Shown piece by piece: positions 36,007-49,004 of a DNA stretch of 64,000 bases. Source of the stretch: Triticum aestivum (lineage: Eukaryota > Streptophyta > Magnoliopsida > Poales > Poaceae). The position numbers and the translations under genes were made by a program. The notes below the pieces were generated by a model. It had not been told where the DNA came from. It saw only the letters and a list, made by a program, of their open reading frames with translations, and searched no databases. Every line of letters begins with the position of its first letter. Within the stretch, counting starts at the first letter, position 1. Location of the stretch: positions 175,212,680 through 175,276,679 of the forward strand of contig NC_057800.1 in the NCBI RefSeq assembly GCF_018294505.1, in the 5' to 3' direction.

Positions 36007-39000
36007 ACACTCCACCACTACGAGAGGATCTCGTCCCGAGATCTAGAATGACACCGGAGGGAAAACGGGAGAGAAAGAGAAGAGGTAAAACTAAGTTGCT
36101 TCTTCGACAAACGAGTGAAAAACCAAAGAACCTTCAAAAGTTGAACAACTTGGAAGGAATAATACCACGGAGGTGATGGAAGTTGGAAAGCACTCCGTTA
36201 GGAACGAGGAACAAGGAAGAACCAATTCGGACAACACTCCGTTTGAAAAGTGATACAAGACTTGATAAGATGAAAAGAACATGAGCAGCGGGCACACACT
36301 CCGGTTAAAAGGATAAGCAAGAAAAGATCATGATCTTCACAATTCGAGATGATGATTGAAAAGAGCAACATCACAAGACCTCCGGGAGAAAGAAATAGAA
36401 GATAGATAGATGAAAAAGAAGGAATTGAGAAGAAAATGACAACTTCTGCCACCAATGATCTTGGAAGGCACCTTTCCAAGAAGGTTAAAACGTAGTTGTT
36501 GGGAAAGACCAACAACAAAACGAATAAGTTTGTAGTGGGCTTATGGAAAAACATATCAAAACTATGAGGTGAAATTTTTGCCACTAACGGAACCAATAGA
36601 TTGGATTGATATCAGCAAGGAGACGAGAAACTATTTCACTGGAAGGATAAATGAAAAACTTGGGTCATTTATGAGCACCATAGGTAGCAACAAACCTTAG
36701 GGAATGCTTTAGGTGAACTATAACCCAAGATTTTTCCAACGAAGAGATTGATGGATTTAAAATACCTCATTCTTAACAACATGTGAATCATGAAACATGA
36801 ACTCACATTATCAAGACTGACATAACACCACCTCAAAACATTAGATAGGAAGAATTGCACTCCGGATTACAAGATGAACAATGCTTGAACTCCTCTGAAA
36901 AGAATCTCAATGAACACTTCGAGTAGAAATTGAATCCTTGATGAACCATCATGTAGAGCCTCCATGAAGAACTCCGGTAAACAAAAGAATGATCAAACGG
37001 AAGGAAAGAGAAGTTGAAAACACAAGGTGAATCCTTGTAATGATTTAGATGGATCTTCGCGACGAGATAATGCGGAAAATCTAGGAACTCTGGAAAAGAA
37101 AGATGAAGCATCTCGAACTGAGAATGTGATACGATGAACCTCTGGAATAAAGAATTGAATTTACTTGATGAAACAAGAATAAGAATTACATTATGCTTAT
37201 CCTTCACCAATTTAAATTGATGACAATCAACGTATTTGGCATATTACTTATTCTCGTAGAAAAGATTAAGAGAGATAACTCATAAACTCGAGAAAATCTT
37301 CAACGAACCACCGGTAGGATAGAAACAACGAATAAATTGATATGATAGCGAAAAAGAAGCACTCTTGAACGAACCACCGTAAGAATTGAAAAAGAACGAA
37401 TAAAACATGAAGAAACATCGGGAAGGATTAGCAAATAAACGAAGATGCTTGAGAGAATTTAGATCCATGAGAACGAAGAGATCACGAACTGATTAGAGAT
37501 CACTTGGACGATGCACCTGTAAGATTTAGAGAAAGAGAGCTGAAAGGTGAGAATGAACAAATCTTAGATGATGGACTCCGGATAACAAACTGAGATGACT
37601 CTTGAATAGCTCCTGATAGGTGAAAAGAAATCTCACAACCGAAGAGAATTATGAGAGGATGGCAACAAGCTAGAGTCATGAATCTTCAAGAGAGCGAACC
37701 AAGATTTAGAGGAAAACACTTCTTCGGTCTTCAAAATCTGAGAATGACGATGAGAAACACCACCATGAATTGTTGAGACACACCGGAATGAAGAATGGAA
37801 AAGTTGAGCCAACGATGAGAAGAATTTGAAAGATCTTGGAGAAATAAATTTGACTGATGATAATCCATTCTTATGTCAAACTTTTGAAAAAGAATTGAGA
37901 ATAACTCCAAGAAAATAAGAAGAGTCAGGTAAGATCCTGGGAAAGACCTGTGGGTTAGGGCCCACTCAAAAGAAACACCGTTGAAATGATTTAAAGAGAG
38001 AGATTGCACCGGTTGAATTAAAAAGGCTTAAATGATATAACGTCCTCAAAAGAGTTTGAACGAAAGCAGAGTGGTAACATGAATCTTTGAAATATCTTGA
38101 GCTCTCCGGAACAAATGAATAGCGAGAAGTGAATGATTAAGAGGTGCACCGTTATGAGAAGGCATTTGAAACGAGGAAAAAGATATGATCAACACCGAAA
38201 GCTTGAATTGAAACCACCGGAGAAGAGAAGAAACAAAGAATGAAGAATGACAAACGAGTAGAGCATCTTCATGAGAACACCGGATAAGAATATTGATGGA
38301 AAAGAATGGAGAGACTTCCATCGATACCATGGATACTTGACTAAGGAATCTGAGTCCTTAAGAAACAAGGGTGGGAGGGAGGGACAACAAAGACAACTTG
38401 GGATGGATGAACGAACACCGTTTAGAAAGCTAAGATTGAATCTTGCAGATGTTGAAATTATCGGATCCACTTGAAGAGAAGCACACCGGTTAAAAGGATT
38501 GACAAAAACAATCTTGATGATCAAGAAGGATTGGTATTCACATAGAAATATGAGAACAACATTTAGGAAAAGGTATGGAATCAACATTTGACTTCGAAGC
38601 AACTCGAATACCACAACTCAAAACAAAACAAGGATTGGCTTGCAGAATAAGCCAGAACAAACATATGATAGAGAATTCGTTCGAAGTTTTCGTGGTGGGG
38701 CCTACACGGGCTCGATCGTACAGCACCATCATGTACAAGGCAGTGCACATGACATACGAAGCATCCCCGAGTCGGCATAGCCAAGGACTCTTTAAGACAC
38801 AACAAGACCACTGTAAAACCGACAGTGAATAGGCGGACCACTAGACGTCGAACCCCAATTTCATATCATATATCCGTCGGAAAGATATACTAAGAGCTAC
38901 TTGAATTCCCACTTATAAACTCCCGAAATTTTCCGGTTATGCAATCAGGTGTTGGGGATACAGGGGAAGCATAATATCTCACCCAAAACTAGCAAATCCT

Positions 39001-39562
39001 ACATCCAGCTGTATCCATCCTTCAACACATAACCAAGAAACCTTCGGAAATCATCTACCTCAACCTTTGAAAAGCATCCGTTATACAAGTTATGGCGATA
39101 CTCCTGAACTCCCGCCCCAGTACTGGGTGGCGTCGAGGTTATCTCACCAACAAACTACATAAAAGAGATTTTCAATGTCGGCGTACTAAACTCAGGTATT
39201 CTAGAACTTCAACAATAAAATTATGACGACAACACCTCAGAGCTCAACTCCCCGGGACACTTCCACAAAACCCCTGACAGGAGGCACCAAGACAATGTTC
39301 TCATCATAAAACCATCGGAATGATTCCAAGATACCCGCGTGATCCTAAATTTTTTTTAGTGAAATTTGAGAAGAGAAGAGTCAAAACTCTACGTCAGGAT
39401 GCCTAACCAGAGCGATGAGGAGACTGGGGAGTAAAAAGAATTCCTAAACTCTCCGATATATAATTCCTAAATGACTCAAAACATTTTTCTAGACACAACT
39501 CGGCCGCTAAAAACGATCAAGCAAAGGGGCTCCTAAGGTCGGGGAAGACTCTGATACCAACT
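36007..39562 (-). repeat. Internal region of the 4.2-kb-LTR element: purine-rich degenerate repeats
   Basis: The plus strand is strikingly A/G-rich from about 36040 to 38570. It carries about twenty copies of a CACCGG or ACTCCGG core followed by A-rich sequence (for example CACTCCGGTTAAAAGG at about 36298 and CACACCGGTTAAAAGG at about 38483). Spacing is irregular, roughly 40-350 bp. No open frame matches a retroelement protein. The primer-site complement CTCTGATACCA is at 39549-39559. The polypurine tract (AGTGGTGGAGTGT on the minus strand) is at 36007-36020. Confidence 0.6.
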
Positions 39563-42500
39563 TGTAACGCCCTCGATGCGGCTATATCTCCCACGTGTCG
39601 AAGCACGACTTAGAGGCATAACCACATTGAAAGCAATGTCGCAAGTGAGGTAATCTTCACACAACCCATGTAATACATAAGGAAAAAGATACATAGTTGG
39701 CTTACAATCGCCACTTCACACAGTACATGAATAAAGCATTACATCATCCAAATACAATCAAGGTCCGACTACGGAACCAAAATAAAAGAAGAACCCCAAA
39801 TGCGACAAAGGTCCCCGATCGACCCCAACTGGGCTGCACTACTGATCAACTAGAACGAAACAACACAAAGGACAAGGTCTTCATCGAGCTCCTCCTGAGC
39901 TTGGTTGCGTCATCTGCACGGACTCATTGGCACCTGCAAGCTGGTTTTGGAAGTATCTGTGAGCCACAAGGACTCAGCAATCTCGCACCCTCGCGATCAA
40001 GACTATTTAAGCTTATGGGTAAGGTAAAAGGTATGAGGTGGAGCTGCAGCAAGCGACTAGCATATATGGTGGCTAACATATGCAAATGAGAGCGAGAAGA
40101 GAAGGCAAAGCACGGTCGATACAAGTATGATCAAGAAGTGATCCTAAAACAACCTACGTCAAGCATAACTCCAACACCGTGTTCACTTCCCGGACTCCGC
40201 CGGAAAGAGACCATCACGGTACACACGCGGTTGATTCATTTTAATTAAGGTCAACTTCAGGTTTTCTACAACCGGACATTAAAAAAAATTCCCATCTACC
40301 CATAACCACGGGCACGGCTTTCGAAAGTTCAAATCCCTGCAGGGGTGTCCCAACTTAGCCCATGACAAGCTCTCACGGTCAACGAAGGAATAGACCTTCT
40401 TGTTGGAAATATGCCCAAGAGGCAATAATAAAAGTATTATTATTATATTTCCTTGTTCATGATAATTGTCTTTTATTCATGCTATAACTGTATTATCCGG
40501 AAATCGTAATACACGTGTGAATACATAGACCACAATATGTCCCTAGTGAGCCTCTAGTTGACTAGCTCGTTGTGATCAACAGATAGTCATGGTTTCCTGG
40601 CTATGGACATTGGATGTCGTTGATAACGGGATCACATCATTAGGATAATGATGTGATGGACAAGACCCAATCCTAAGACTAGCACAAAAGATCGTGTAGT
40701 TCATTTGCCAATGTCAAGTATCTCTTCCTTCGACCATGAGAGCGTGTAACTCCTGGAAACCGTAGGAGTGCTTTGGGTGTATCAAACGTCACAACGTAAC
40801 TGGGTGACTATAAAGGTGCACTACAGGTATCTCCGAAAGTATCTATTGTTTTATGCGGATCGAGACTGGGATTTGTCACTCCGTGTAAACGGAGAGGTAT
40901 CTCTGGGCCCACTCGGTAGGACATCATCATATGCGCAATGTGACCAAGGAGTTGATCACGAGATGATGTGTTACGGAATGAGTAAAGTGACTTGCCGGTA
41001 ACGAGATTGAACAAGGTATTGGATACCGACGATCGAATCTCGGGCAAGTAACATACCGAGAGACAAAGGGAATTGAATACGTGATTGATTAAGTCCTTGA
41101 CATCGTGGTTCATCCGATGAGATCATCGTGGAACATGTGGGATCCATCATGGGTATCCAGATCCCGCTATTGGTTATTGACCGGAGAATGTCTCGGTCAT
41201 GTCTACATGTCTCCCGAACCCGTAGGGTCTACACACTTAAGGTTCGATGACGCTAGGGTTATAAAGGAAGTTTGTATGTGGTTACCAAATGTTGTTCGGA
41301 GTCCCGGATGAGATCCCGGACGTCACGAGGAGTTCCGGAATGGTCCGGAGGTAAAGATTTATATATGGGAAGTCCTATTTTGGCCACCGGAAAATGTTCG
41401 GGATTTTTCGGTATTGTACCGGGAAGGTTCTAGAAGGTTCCGGAGTGGGGCCCACCTGCATGGGGGGACCCACATGGACGTGGGTAGTGGGGGCAAGGCC
41501 CCACACCCCTGGTCAAGGCGCACCAAGATCCCCCCTTTGAAGGAATAAGATCATATCCCGAAGGGATAAGATCAAGATCCCTAAAAAGGGGGGATAACAA
41601 TCGGTGGGGAAGGAAATAATGAGATTTCTTTCCTCCCACCTTGGCCAACGCCCCAATGGACTTGGAGGGCAAGAAACCAGCCCCTCCACCCCTATATATA
41701 GTGGGGAGGCGCATGGGAGCTACACACGAAGTTCTGGCACAGCCCTACCTCTCTCCCTACTCCTCCTCTCCCATGGTGCTTGGCGAAGCCCTGCTGGATT
41801 GCCACGCTCCTCCACCACCACCACGCCGTTGTCCTGCTGTTGGATGGAGTCTTCCTCAACCTCTCCCTCTCTCCTTGCTGGATCAAGGCATGGGAGACGT
41901 CACCGGGCTGTACGTGTGTTGAACGCGGAGGTGCCGTCCGTTCGGCACTAGGATCATCGGTGATTTGAATCACGACGAGTACGACTCCATCAACCCCGTT
42001 CACTTGAATGCTTCCGCTTAACGATCTACAAGGGTATGTAGATGCACTCTCTTTCTACTCGTTGCTGGTCTCTCCATAGATAGATCTTGGTGACACGTAG
42101 GAAAATTTTGAATTTCTGCTACGTTCCCCAACACTTCTAGCGGGAAGACCCGATCAGACTCGGAATCCCGGTTACAAGAAATTTCGACAATGGTAAAACA
42201 AGACCAGCAAAGCCACCCAGATGTGCCGACAAATCCTGATAGGAGCTGCACATATCTCATTCTCAGGGCACACCGGATGAGCAAGACGTCGGGTAAGCCA
42301 GCCCAGAGTTTCCCCTGGTAGCCTCGGACATCGCTCAGTTGGACCAACACTTAGAGAAGCACTGGCCCGGGGGGTTAAAATAAGATGACCCTTGAGCCGG
42401 CCGACTCAAGGGAAAGAAAAGGCTAGGTGGCAAATGGTAAAACCAATGTTGGGCCTTGCTGGAGGAGTTTTATTCAAGGCGAATTGTCAAGGGGTTCCCA

Positions 42501-45500
42501 TTATAACCCAACCGCGTAAGGAACGCAAAATCCGGGAACATAACACCGACATGACGGAAACTAGGGCGGCAAGAGTGGAACAAAACACCAGGCATAAGGC
42601 CGAGCCTTCCACCCTTTACCAAGTATATAGATGCATTAATTAAATAAGATATATTGTGATATCCCAACAAGTAAACATGTTCCAACCAGGAACAACATCT
42701 CCATGTTCCAACAAGGAACAAAACTTCAATCTTCACCTGCAACTAACAATGCTATAAGAGGGGCTGAGCAAAGCGGTAACATAGCCAATCAACGGTTTGC
42801 TAGGACAAGGTGGGTTAGAGGCTTGGTGCAACAATATGGGAGGCATGATAAGCAAGTGGTAGGTATCGCAGCATAGGCATAGCAAAAGAGCGAGCAACTA
42901 AGCAAGCAAATATAGAAGTGATTTCGAGGGTATGGTCATCTTGCCTGAGATCCCGCAAGGAAGAAGAACGAGTCCATGAAGCAGACAAACGGACGTAGTC
43001 GAACGGTTCCTCACAAACACGACGTTACCGGAAACAACCCGAAGAAGCACACCGGAAAGAAGCAAACAACATAGTAAACAACCAACACAGAATCATGGCA
43101 TGATGCGCAAACAAGTATGATGCATGTCCGGATTAAAGCGGCATGGCATGGCAAAGTGCACAAGCAATCCTACAAATTAAGTGGAGCTCAATATGCAACT
43201 CCGTTGCATATTGACCGAACACCACATCAATTATTTAGTTCACTCTCGGTTAGGTACTCAACAATATTAAATGTTGTTTAAACATGGCAAGAGGTGAAGC
43301 ATAACAAAACTATACCATCTAGTCAAGTTTAAATGAGGCCGGGAACAACAAACAACAAATCCGGTAAATCCCCATAGCATATTTTTGATTTGGTGCGGTT
43401 CTGCCCTAAACGCAATTTTAGAGTTAATAAACATGCAAAACAAGTAGACCATGTTAAACTAGGCAAAATTCCACCCCATTTACATATAAAGTTTGTTAAA
43501 TTTGGAGCTACGGTTAATTAGTTACGAATTAAAACATTTTAGCATGGCATTTATGCAAAATTAAACAAACAACATTTTAAACATTTTAAACATGGATGAC
43601 AGTTGGATATTATGAATCTAGACAAAATTCTAAACAAGTTTCATATATAAAGTTTTTATATATGATGCACGGTTTGTGAGTTTTAAAATGCATGAAGTGC
43701 AAGGGGTTCTCTGCAAAAACTGCTCTCCTCTAGAAAAATAGTTAAACACGGAACCTAAAAAACTACACGTGCCGGATCTGGAACAGAGGCCGAATTAGGT
43801 GGATCTGGGCTGCTCACATTGGGCCAACAGGGAGCTGGCAGATCTGGGCCATGTAGCGATCTGGCGCTGGGCCTCGGCAAGCTGGACGGTCAACGCGCGG
43901 CGGCATCGTTCGATGACTCGGTCCTAAAGCAGGGGATCGAGCAGGCTGGACTTGGCGCTGGGGTTCGAGCTTGCTCGTTCGACAGAGAAACAGCGGCAGC
44001 AGCGGACTTGACGGACGCAGCGGCGAGGAGAAGACTCCGGCGAGGTGGGACTTGGCGCGAAGCTGGAGAGGAGGCCGGCTGGATCCGGGGCGGAGGGGCT
44101 TGATGCAGGTGGCTGCGTAGATGACGCGGGGACGTCCGGGTGAGACACGAGGCAGAGCAACGGGTCTTGGGGGTCCGCCATGGCTTAGCGTCGGCGAGGG
44201 ATGGCGGGGAAGGCCGGGACGGACGGATCCTTGACCGAGAAGAGGCAGCTCCGGCGGGGGTGGAGGCAAACCGGCGGCCACGGACTTTGAGTTCCCTAGC
44301 GTGGCTCCTGTAGGGAAAGACATGAGGGGAGAGATGAGCAACGGGAGAGAGGGAACAACATGGGAGGAGAGGCGCGGGAGGAGATGAGGTGGCGCTGGTC
44401 ACCTGCGGGTCGTCGGCAAGTTTCAGTCGAGGGGATGCAGCAGGGCTCGGAACTGCTGTTGCTGCTTGGGGACACGGCGTCCCTGGCGTCCATGGCGGGC
44501 TCCCTGCAGACAGAAAAAAAAGATAGGCAGGGAGATGAGAGAGAGAAACAGGAGAGAGCACGGGAAGATGAAGAAGGGGCGTCGGTCATCTTCGGCGAAG
44601 CTTGCCGGCGGTGGCGTGGCACGAGGCGAAGGGGATCGAGCGCAGAGGCGCAAAAGGAGGAGCTTTGGGCAGAGGGATGGATCGAGGGGAAGGACGAGCG
44701 CTGCTCTGGTTGGTGGGTGGCTGAAGACGAGGTGGATGCGGGATGGATCGATGTGGATTTTGTGGAGCGGCGGCGGCGACGAGTGGATAGGGGAGGATCC
44801 CTAGAAAGTAGGGTTTGGTCTAGAATTACATCGGCTATATATACTAGGTGGGTTAGGGTAAGACTATATCGTCCCTCCGATTGTAATTGGACGGTCGAGA
44901 AAAAAATAGCTAGGGATACCAAATAAGAAAACGGTGACATTTTGTAGATGTTTGGGGATGACCCGGATCCAACGGTGACGACTGTCCGGGTCGGGTTCGG
45001 GTAAGTTTTGGACGCGCGCGAGGGGGGCTGCGGGCTGACGAGAGAGGTTAGGTTGGACCTGGCGGTAGGTAGTGAGCTGTGTAGACGGTCTCGAGCTGAG
45101 AGAAGAGAAGAGAGGGAGGCCCGGCGACTGTTTTCGGCGACCGAAAACGTCCGACGTTAGACCGGCTATACTGCCGCTATAGTTATCCGTTCGGGCACCA
45201 AACGATCTCCGAATGCGATGAAACTTGACAGGCGGTCTATCTACACTAAAATAAGACCACACACCAACTCTCATCCCATTCCGAGAACATTTTCCGGCCA
45301 CTTATAAAATACTATTTCGGACATGCCGCGGGCTCGTGCAAGTGTGGTTGGGCTCAGAACGGACAACAGAGAGAACTCGGAGAACCCGGACGAATGCAAG
45401 TTTTGAAAACATGATGATGCAATGCGCATGATGACATGTTAAGATGCAACACGCAAGCAAATGACATGGCAACAACATCGAATAACTCGAAGACACCTGG

Positions 45501-45523
45501 CACAACGGTCTCGGGGCGTTACA
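39563..45523 (-). repeat. 5' LTR of the 4.2-kb-LTR element, split by a solo LTR
   Basis: It continues across the 40401-42133 insertion with exact resumption at 42139. Bounded by TGTAACGCC and GGCGTTACA. Confidence 0.9.
40401..42133 (+). mobile_element. Angela-type solo LTR
   Basis: A 1733-bp copy of an Angela/BARE-type LTR, from TGTTGGAAATATGCCC to CGTTCCCCAACA. The target CTTCT is exact at 40396-40400 and 42134-42138. It has no internal region. It is clearly diverged from 8557-10288, so it is an independent insertion. TATA at 41693-41700. The sister LTR at 32608-32612 preserves the single target copy. Confidence 0.95.
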
Positions 45524-47127
45524 ACCCAGGTGCCTCAATCCACCCAGATGTGTGTTTAAGTTGCCACCTTAGATAAACCATTAATTAACAATCTCACATC
45601 TGTCATGGATATCACTCACCCAATCCACGTCTACTAGCATAGCATGGCATAATAAGCAAACGTAGAAGTAACTCCCAAAGGTTTGATAATAAACATGTAA
45701 TAGGTACTACCTCATCTACTTCCCATCCCACAATTTAATTAGATCCTAATCATGCAATGTGTGATGATTGATCTAATGCAATAAAACTGGGTAGTAGAAA
45801 AGGTATGATCAAAGTGTAACTTGCCTTGCTGATGATCCGGGAAACCTAACGATTCGAAGTAACAGGCGGCGCACTCCGGGTACTCTATCGCAAACAAACA
45901 AACAAGCATACAATAAGTACTCATCTAATGCATAGGTAAAACTCAAATAAGAGATCTAACCAGAAGGTTCAACTTAAGAACTCCGGTTGGCAAAAAGAAT
46001 CAAATCGAGCGAAGCAACGAAAATCAAACGGCGAAAGAAAACAATTTCGTTCTAGTAATCTGGATCTAGGTCAAGTTTTACAGTAGCAAAATCTTGTTTA
46101 AGTTGGTTAAACGGATAGAGGGTTTCGAGACGAAACTCCAGGCGCTTGAATCGCCTAATTCCGATAAACGAGCGAAAAGTTATACTAAAACGAAAATCGG
46201 ATCAGGAATCGCAATCAGAAAAATCACGGATTTAATCCGAGAAAAGAAAACGACGAACGGATTAACGAATGAACGTTCATTATCCAGATCTAAACAATGA
46301 ACGTGTTTGTTTAAACGAACAAACGAGCGAACGCTCGCTATTTAACCTAAACCGAAAAAAACGATCTAAAAAAACGAAAACTAAAAAAACCGAAAATAAA
46401 CCGACGGAAAACCGTTCGGTTTTCTAAAAAAAATAGGCGGCGCGGACTATGAGGCAGCGGCGATCCTCTGCGGGCGTGCGGCGGGGCGGCAGCTCCGGCG
46501 GGCGGCGCGGCGGCGGGTGCGGGGCTGGGGCGGGGCGCTGGGCTAGGGTTTCCCCACCGGGGTGGGCCGGCTTATAAAGCCCCTACGGGCCGGGAGTCCT
46601 AGTCGGACACGGCCCGTAGGTCGGTTCCTTTTTTTTAAATAGTTACGCTCGGAAGAAAAATAAAAAGAAATACTAAATGGACTCTAAAAATCCCAAAATA
46701 AATTTTCCCGGGCTTCTAAAATGAAGCCCGACAAAGTTAACATTTATTTGGGCCCTAAATGCAATTTTGAAAAACGCACATTTTTCCTAAATTCAAATAA
46801 AACATCGAAAAACTCCGAAATAAAAATCTTATTTGATTTTATTATTAAATCCTCAATATTTCTCTATTTTGGGAAAGTCATTTTATTCCCTCTCTCATAT
46901 TTTTATAATAGAAATAATTGATGATAAAATAAATAAAATCAAATGATCCTATTCTCAAAATTTGAGAAAACTCAAATATGAAAATAACGAAATCCCCAAC
47001 TCTCTCCATGGGTCCTTGAGTTGCGTAGAATTTTCTAGGATCAACCAAAATGCAGAATAAAATATGGTATGCAATGATGATCTAATGTATAACATTCCAA
47101 ATTGAAAATTTGGGATGTTACACAGCT

Positions 47128-47506
47128 GTCGACCGCCCCTTGTGCAATTCTCTCGTTTATTGACTACATAGGTTGACAATAGTGTGGGACCGTGATGTCA
47201 GGAAACCAGGAGGAAGCAAAAAAAATTTAGTTGTACATAATAAGGAGGCACTTGCGTACATACGGCTATGGCCCTAGTGGGTCCCTACTGTCAACCAGTC
47301 AAAATAAAGTCATCTCCTGAATCCTCATGTTCATTGACCATGTTAACAATGCTCGGCGCCACGGCGAGTGCAATAACTCGAAGGACGACGGAGAGGGCCT
47401 TGCGGGCCCTACGGATGGTCTGAGACAGCGCCCGCCGCTCATTCAGGAAGCCAGGATCATCGGACACCTATGAGAACCTTCGAGAGACTGAGACGGCATG
47501 AAACGG
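47128..47506 (+). mobile_element. CACTA transposon, continuation after the nested solo LTR
   Basis: CTGTCGACCGCC joins directly to the left part. The phrases GGAGGCACTTGCGTAC and AGTGGGTCCCTACTGTC repeat those at 28619 and 28570. Where the CACTA element ends is not visible; no TGTAGTG terminus was found to the right. Confidence 0.55.
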
Positions 47507-47509
47507 TAA

Positions 47510-47790
47510 GGCCGCGCTTGGGAGCTATGGTTTATTTCACAACTGTATTACGATACAAGTGTAATTTACTCCTCACCGGAAACAATGCATAAAATACAGG
47601 CGTAACGAAACCGAGGGCCCGAGGTCTATAAGTACAACCAGCGGGTTACGCATGTAATTTGAGAGACCGGTGTGTATTTTACTAGTCAAAATCGATCAAC
47701 CAAGCGCTTCGCCCGAGACCATCTGCTTTTATTTACAAGCGTCAGTTTTACAAGCGGTTTTGGTTGGAAAACGATGATCCAATCACGGCC
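47510..47790. mobile_element. Tourist-like MITE, 281 bp
   Basis: The ends GGCCGCGCTTGGG and, complemented, GGCCGTGATTGGA form an imperfect inverted repeat. TAA flanks both sides (47507-47509 and 47791-47793). TAA targets and GGCC ends fit PIF/Harbinger-derived MITEs. Confidence 0.6.
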
Positions 47791-47793
47791 TAA

Positions 47794-48382
47794 GATGATG
47801 AGTTGGTCATAAGATCATATGGTTTCACGTCTAACCAACCCGACTTGTCGTATAGGATATGAATGAAACATAAGACGATGAACTTCTTAAGCACGGAAAC
47901 AACAGAAGAGGATGATCTTCCTAACAAGCAAATCACTGGCATTAGATCGACATGCAAACAATATGAAGCATTATTCTTAGGAGGCACGGTGAACAACTCG
48001 TGATGCCGCATGCCACAACATTCCAATCTCAACTTTGCAATCAAACACAAGGCCTGGCATTACATAGACAATATTCAGAACAAACTCTTAAAATATCTTA
48101 CATAAGTCAACATTCATGTGACTATGCATCTCAGCAGAGTAAATATTTACTTCTGAACTGAAGACAGGAATAGGAAAAAACAATCGACGTTGCTCACAGC
48201 AAAGGGCGTTCCACTCAAAAATATCAAATGCATGTCTTCTGGCTAACATCAATCAGCAAAAATTGACAAGGTTTTCCAATTCCAATATATTAAACTAATG
48301 TCAACTTTGACAAGCTTTTCCCATTCAAAATATGTAATGCCTATGATTGTGGAACGGGCAGGGTTTGTCATCAGTTTGTCAT
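47794..48382. other. Unrecognised AT-rich stretch
   Basis: A minus-strand frame of 86 codons (47790-48050) has no recognised domain. TTTTCCAATTCCAATATATTAA and a similar TTTTCCCATTCAAAATATGTAA recur near 48272 and 48317. Nothing else could be supported. Confidence 0.3.
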
Positions 48383-48559
48383 CTGATAGTCCGGTGGCTC
48401 AAGGTGACGACGAATGATTAGAGAACCATTCGATGTATTGTGCATGATGAAGTATTATTATGGAGGACACGAACCATCTGAACGTTTTGTGCAGTTCCAC
48501 TAAAATCAAGCTGAGCATCCCTGTGGATTTCGTATTTATATGCTGCCAGAAAACAAAGA

Positions 48560-48835
48560 CACATCAGCACACACATGAATATTGGCCCCAGTGTCAACCC
48601 ACCAATCGGTGGACTAGCAAACTGAAAGTACGGTAAATAGATTACCATACCCAGATGCCCCATCATTGTTGCTTAGAGTGACATCGACAGACTTGGAGTC
48701 CTGTCCTGGCTTCTTGGTACTTGTTTGGGCACTTGTTTGCCAAGTGTTCCTCCAAACCACAAGTAAAGCAGCCATCTCTTTTTGTCTTTCTTCTTACCCT
48801 TCTTAATGGCCGACGCTGGCAGCACCATTCAAACA
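48560..48835 (-). pseudogene. Copia gag zinc knuckle and protease fragment, copy 1
   Basis: In shifted minus-strand frames a lysine-rich stretch leads to the CCHC knuckle CFTCGLEEHLANKC (near 48730-48775). This is followed by PGQDSKSVDVTLSNNDGASG, then WWVDTGANIHVCADVSLF around the aspartic protease active site DTG (near 48590). A TAG stop lies just before the WW pair, and frameshifts separate knuckle and protease. These motifs are typical of Ty1-copia elements of a lineage different from Angela. The fragment is followed downstream by an unrelated FSGTAQN-coding piece, so it is a mosaic. Confidence 0.7.
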
Positions 48836-49004
48836 TATAGTCCGGTGTCTCAAGGTGACGACGAATGATTAGAAAACCATTCGATGTATTGTGCATGATG
48901 AAGTATTATGGAGCACACAAACCATCTGGACATTTTGTGCAGTTCCACTAAAATCAAGCTGAGCATCCCTGTGGATATCGTATTTATATGCTGCAAGAAA
49001 ACAA

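Larger units (their letters stand above)
31776..45523 (-). mobile_element. Non-autonomous LTR element with 4.2-kb LTRs, minus orientation
   Basis: LTRs at 31776-36006 (4231 bp) and 39563-45523 (about 4223 bp after removing a nested solo LTR) begin TGTAACGCCCTCGATG and end CGGGGCGTTACA. The target duplication ACCCA is exact at 31771-31775 and 45524-45528. On the minus strand TGGTATCAGAG follows the right LTR by a few bases, a good initiator-Met primer site, so the right LTR is the 5' one. The 3.56-kb internal region has no gag-pol motif. LTRs longer than the body with no coding fit a LARD-like class. LTR differences are about 2-3% where compared by eye. Confidence 0.9.
30795..47122. mobile_element. 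Solo LTR (about 2.6 kb without its insertion), nested in the CACTA element
   Basis: It begins TGTAGCGACCAGACC at 30795 and ends GGGATGTTACA at 47122. The 5-bp target CAGCT is perfect at 30790-30794 and 47123-47127. Removing the nested element at 31776-45523 and its target copy leaves about 2575 bp with TG...CA ends and no internal domain, hence a solo LTR. Rejoining its flanks gives the CACTA phrase GGTCCCAGCTGTC, a nice check of the border. The family was not named with confidence. Confidence 0.85.

Noticed and set aside
39549..39559. Possible tRNA-derived sequence
   Set aside because: Only 11 bases complementary to initiator-Met tRNA are present, as expected for a primer-binding site. No cloverleaf can be formed.
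47790..48050. 86-codon minus-strand frame
   Set aside because: No domain, no splice context and no paralogue in the window. It could be chance.
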